DNA of 64,000 nucleotides from Crambe crambe (taxonomy: Eukaryota; Porifera; Demospongiae; Poecilosclerida; Crambeidae), in NCBI GenBank assembly GCA_963924555.1, contig OZ004581.1, positions 1,364,001 through 1,428,000 on the forward strand, given 5' to 3'. Both the position numbers and the translations under genes were made by a program. This document shows positions 61,042 through 64,000 of the stretch, piece by piece. Numbering within the stretch: the stretch's first letter is position 1; every line of letters starts with the position of its first letter. Below the pieces are notes generated by a model, which did not search any database, was not told the DNA's origin, and saw only the letters and a program-made list of their open reading frames with translations.

Positions 61042-64000
61042 ATGAGTACGAGCGAGGAATCCATTGCCATTGCTGAGTGCGGCCAAATTATGTAAGCTAA
61101 GTATTGATTAATGAGCTCTTACATTTGAGTATGTATCATTTTATGGGGCAGGTCTTCTCGCAAAGCACTAAACTCATTCGTGAGTCAGCGTGAAACACTC
61201 CAAGAGATCTGTCAAGACTTAGACAGTGTTGCTGGCAAGCTGTATTCAAGGGGAATTATCTCCAATACGACTCACTCTTATGCCACAAATAAAGTGTATA
61301 CTCCAGAAGACAGAACTACAGAATTATTGAATGCTGTTGAGTCTCAGATCAGAGTGAAGCCATCTGTCTTTAAAGAATTTATATTCATCTTGGATGAATC
61401 ATCCACTATTGGCAGTCAAGAGCTCTATGCTAAATACCTTAAGGGCATGTATAGAAGATCCCTAGTGAACGTTGACGACAAGTGGCCTCCAACTCCCAGT
61501 AGAAAGTATGTGAAACTTTCAGTGGTAAATCATGCTTTATCTGAAGTGGCAAAGTATACCATACATGGCGATGTGGAAGGACTTCTCAAAAATAAAGAGG
61601 AAATAGTCATTGAAGATATCTTGAAACCTACTCAAACATTATCACCACTTAGTCTTGTCCTGATAGAGGGTCCTTCTGGAGTGGGTAAGAGTTCTTTGTC
61701 TTGGGAGCTATGTAGGAGGTGGGATGAGATCCCATGTATGGGACAGTACAGATTGGTAGTGCTTCTCGGGTTGAGAGAAATACTGGTGCAGCAGGCCAAA
61801 GCTGTTGCTGATCTATTTTATCATGTAGATAGTGATCTACAACAGTCTGTAGCCAAGGAAGTAGTCAGCTCTGAAGGTAAGGGAGTTTTGTTCATTCTTG
61901 ATGGCTTTGATGAGCTCCCTAGTAGTTTGAGGCGTGATGGACTCTTGATTGATCTCATCACAGGACATGCTCTGCCAAAGTCCACAGTGACAGTAACTAG
62001 CAAACCTTCAGCCACTGTTGACCTCCTTAGAAGCTGTCGTCCTCGGGTACAAAAGCATATCGAGATCCTAGGCTTCACTCAAGAGAGTGTCAAGGAGTAT
62101 GCCTCTAGTGTCTTTTCATCTGAGCCTAAACTATTACAGGATTTTTTGGCATACATATCAGCATCTAATAATCCTGCAATTAACAGCTTGATGTACATTC
62201 CGCTCAATGCAGCTATAGTTGTAGAGGTATACAGAAATAGCAGGAGAATCGGTGTCCCTATACCCAAAACATTGACACAATTATACACTCAACTCTGTCT
62301 TACACTGATACAGAGGTACATGATGATTGAAAATGAGCAATTTTCTGATGTCATCTTAAACCAGTTTACCGATCTTACTGCAAATGATCATCATCACTTT
62401 CTGAAATTATCTGAGGTTGCATTTGAAGGGTTTAAAAGGGATGAAGTAATATTTCATGATTTGCCTGAAAATTTGGTGCATTTCGGCCTCCTCATTGCAG
62501 TGGTATCACAGTATGATGAAGGTAGAGTTTCCTACAACTTCCTGCATTACACTATACAACTTTTCTTAGTGGCGTACCACATTTCCCAGTGTTCCCATCA
62601 TGAAGGCATAGTTTTTTTCAAACAGTATGGTAGTGATGAATGTTGGAATATGGTGTGGAGATTTATAGCTGGTCTAACTGCCTTTGAGTATTTCAGTGAT
62701 GAGACTGTAGTAACTTCTAAAGCTTTTGTGACCATTGAGAAAAATGAGTCTAAGCTATCTTCTCTCTTTATTCATTGTCTTTCCGAGGCCCAGATAAAAT
62801 TTGATTATAAAGCCACTTTTGGAACGGATAAAGTGTCAGCACGGAGTGTGGACATGAATGATGTAGCAGACAGATATGCATTGTATTATTGCATTGCTAA
62901 CTGTGTCCCTACGGCATCCTGGATCGGCTTGAGTATTGAAACGATATCCCAATTTCAGGATTTTTTCGTGTCTGCTACAGAATTTGGTAAGCATGCAGAA
63001 TAGCAAAAGCTACATACATACTATCAGTGTTTCTCCCAAAGAGGAGTATTGGGGAGTGTCCACCTCTTTCTTGCATTATAGTTAATTGGGGCGAGCCCCA
63101 CACTAGTGATTATATATATATATGCGGATGTACTCATATATCCTAACATTGTATTTTATTTCCGTGATGACCTTGGGTAAACTCAGCCCCCACAATGCTT
63201 TGCATTTCCCTGTGCATTGTAGTGCATGCACTCTTGATCAATTTTATGGGGGAAATGTTGGCTATATATACATGGGAATGCATGCATGAATGCATACATA
63301 AACTCTGGTATCCACATGACAGAATTAATGTGCAGGAATGACTTGCTCATGTGATTTTCCAGCTGCATATGGAATTTTATCATTATCTGACCAGATTTCC
63401 CGGCTTAAAAGACTATACCTCATTGATAAATGATTTGTCAACCTGAAATGCAGTTAATCCAATTTCTAAATGAAAAATTAACTGCTCTTTCTCTCTCCCT
63501 TTCAGGTAAGCCAGCCAGCATATACCTTGCTGCCTATAATGAAGTTATTGAAATGCAAGGTTTTCTCGATATGCTCTTTCTCAAGATGTTGTTCGTTGGC
63601 CCTCCTGGTTTAGGAAAGACAACAGCACGTCGCCGCTTAACTGGAGAGATCGTAGATATCACTTCAGCTGGAGAAAGAAGCAATCAAGCAAGCACAGGAG
63701 TTATAGAGTCAGGACACAGTGTTTTCGTCAGAAACTTGACTAGCACCACTGCTGTTGTGACTCAAACAGAATGGTCTGCTATTAATAACCTCACAGAAGA
63801 AGCAAGCATGCTTCTTGAGCTCATATATAGCAATTATCGTGAACAAACCTCATCGCAGGTCATATCAAAGAAGTCAAGTGAAGAAAAGGCCTCAGATCCT
63901 GAAAAAGATATTAGCGAAAAAAGAGAGGCAACTGTGAAGTACGAGACGGATGCCCATTCAAGTCCAAGCAACCCTCCACAGCAACAGAGTAGAGTCAGTG
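61042..64000 (+). CDS. NACHT (STAND) receptor-like protein with a second P-loop domain, partial at right edge
   Basis: Exons: 61042-61091 (MSTSEESIAIAECGQ), 61152-62986 and 63506 to beyond 64000; phases agree. Residues about 17-115 look like a helical death-fold/CARD-type domain (CQDLDSVAGKLYSRGIIS, AVESQIRVKPSVFKEF), then KWPPTPSRKYVKL. NACHT follows: Walker A GPSGVGKSS near residue 190, Walker B GVLFILDGFDELP near 265, then KPSATVDLLRSCRPRVQKHI and winged-helix/superhelical sequence. After a 519-bp intron a new P-loop domain starts, KMLFVGPPGLGKTTARRRL with STGVIESG and later TEWSAINNLTEEA, followed by a charged Ser/Lys/Glu linker at the edge. NACHT proteins are ATP-switched sensors of innate immunity or cell death; the second domain resembles Roc/Ras-like GTPases but its later motifs lie outside the window. 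Failure to splice at 62986 would end the protein after eight more residues at 63003. Confidence 0.88.

Overview
The window is metazoan nuclear DNA, most likely from a sponge. The inference rests on short GT-AG introns, a ZDHHC6-type palmitoyltransferase, a NACHT/STAND receptor of the type expanded in demosponges, and several transposon families. No bacterial operon structure, rRNA or CRISPR array was seen, and no tRNA was noticed. Everything was read by eye, with exon joins accepted only where splice signals, frame and phase agreed.

Region 33-57.4 kb (minus strand) is one long gene. 21 coding exons join in phase to give about 935 residues with eight copies of an unusual EF-hand-like unit. Its introns carry a five-exon Mutator-like (MULE) transposase, a frameshifted Tc1/mariner-like transposase, several MITEs and a short antisense ORF with a perfect 258-bp internal duplication. 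It lies head to head with a complete plus-strand ZDHHC6-like gene (57.6-60.6 kb, nine exons). The ~210 bp between them holds an RFX X-box-like and an ETS-like motif. A plus-strand gene from 61.0 kb to beyond the right edge encodes a death-fold-like N terminus, a NACHT ATPase and, after an intron, a second P-loop domain.

Region 0-33 kb is a graveyard of duplicated sequence. It holds two further copies of the EF-hand locus: copy B, about 32.4-15.7 kb, and copy C, about 11.0-3.6 kb. Both are broken by deletions, frameshifts and lost splice sites. Copy C has exons 11 and 12 fused by deletion and its exon 19 relic inverted. A separate coiled-coil gene is present twice (0.2-1.8 and 13.2-14.8 kb): one copy has an in-frame stop, the other an inverted segment.

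Copy B was further invaded by a frameshifted zinc-finger gene of unknown family (17.8-19.7 kb). It also took a ~10 kb insertion (20.05-30.0 kb) that holds a 5.85-kb pogo/Tigger-like element with TIRs and TA target sites, a nested hAT-like MITE, a P-element/THAP9-like relic and two exons of an ABCF3-like gene. Minisatellites at 12.1-13.2 and 32.4-33.0 kb lie at the ends of the duplicated blocks.

The points most worth follow-up are the NACHT-plus-second-P-loop gene, the possible ciliary EF-hand gene with its X-box promoter and two dead copies, and the pogo transposase that appears to splice to a PHD finger.
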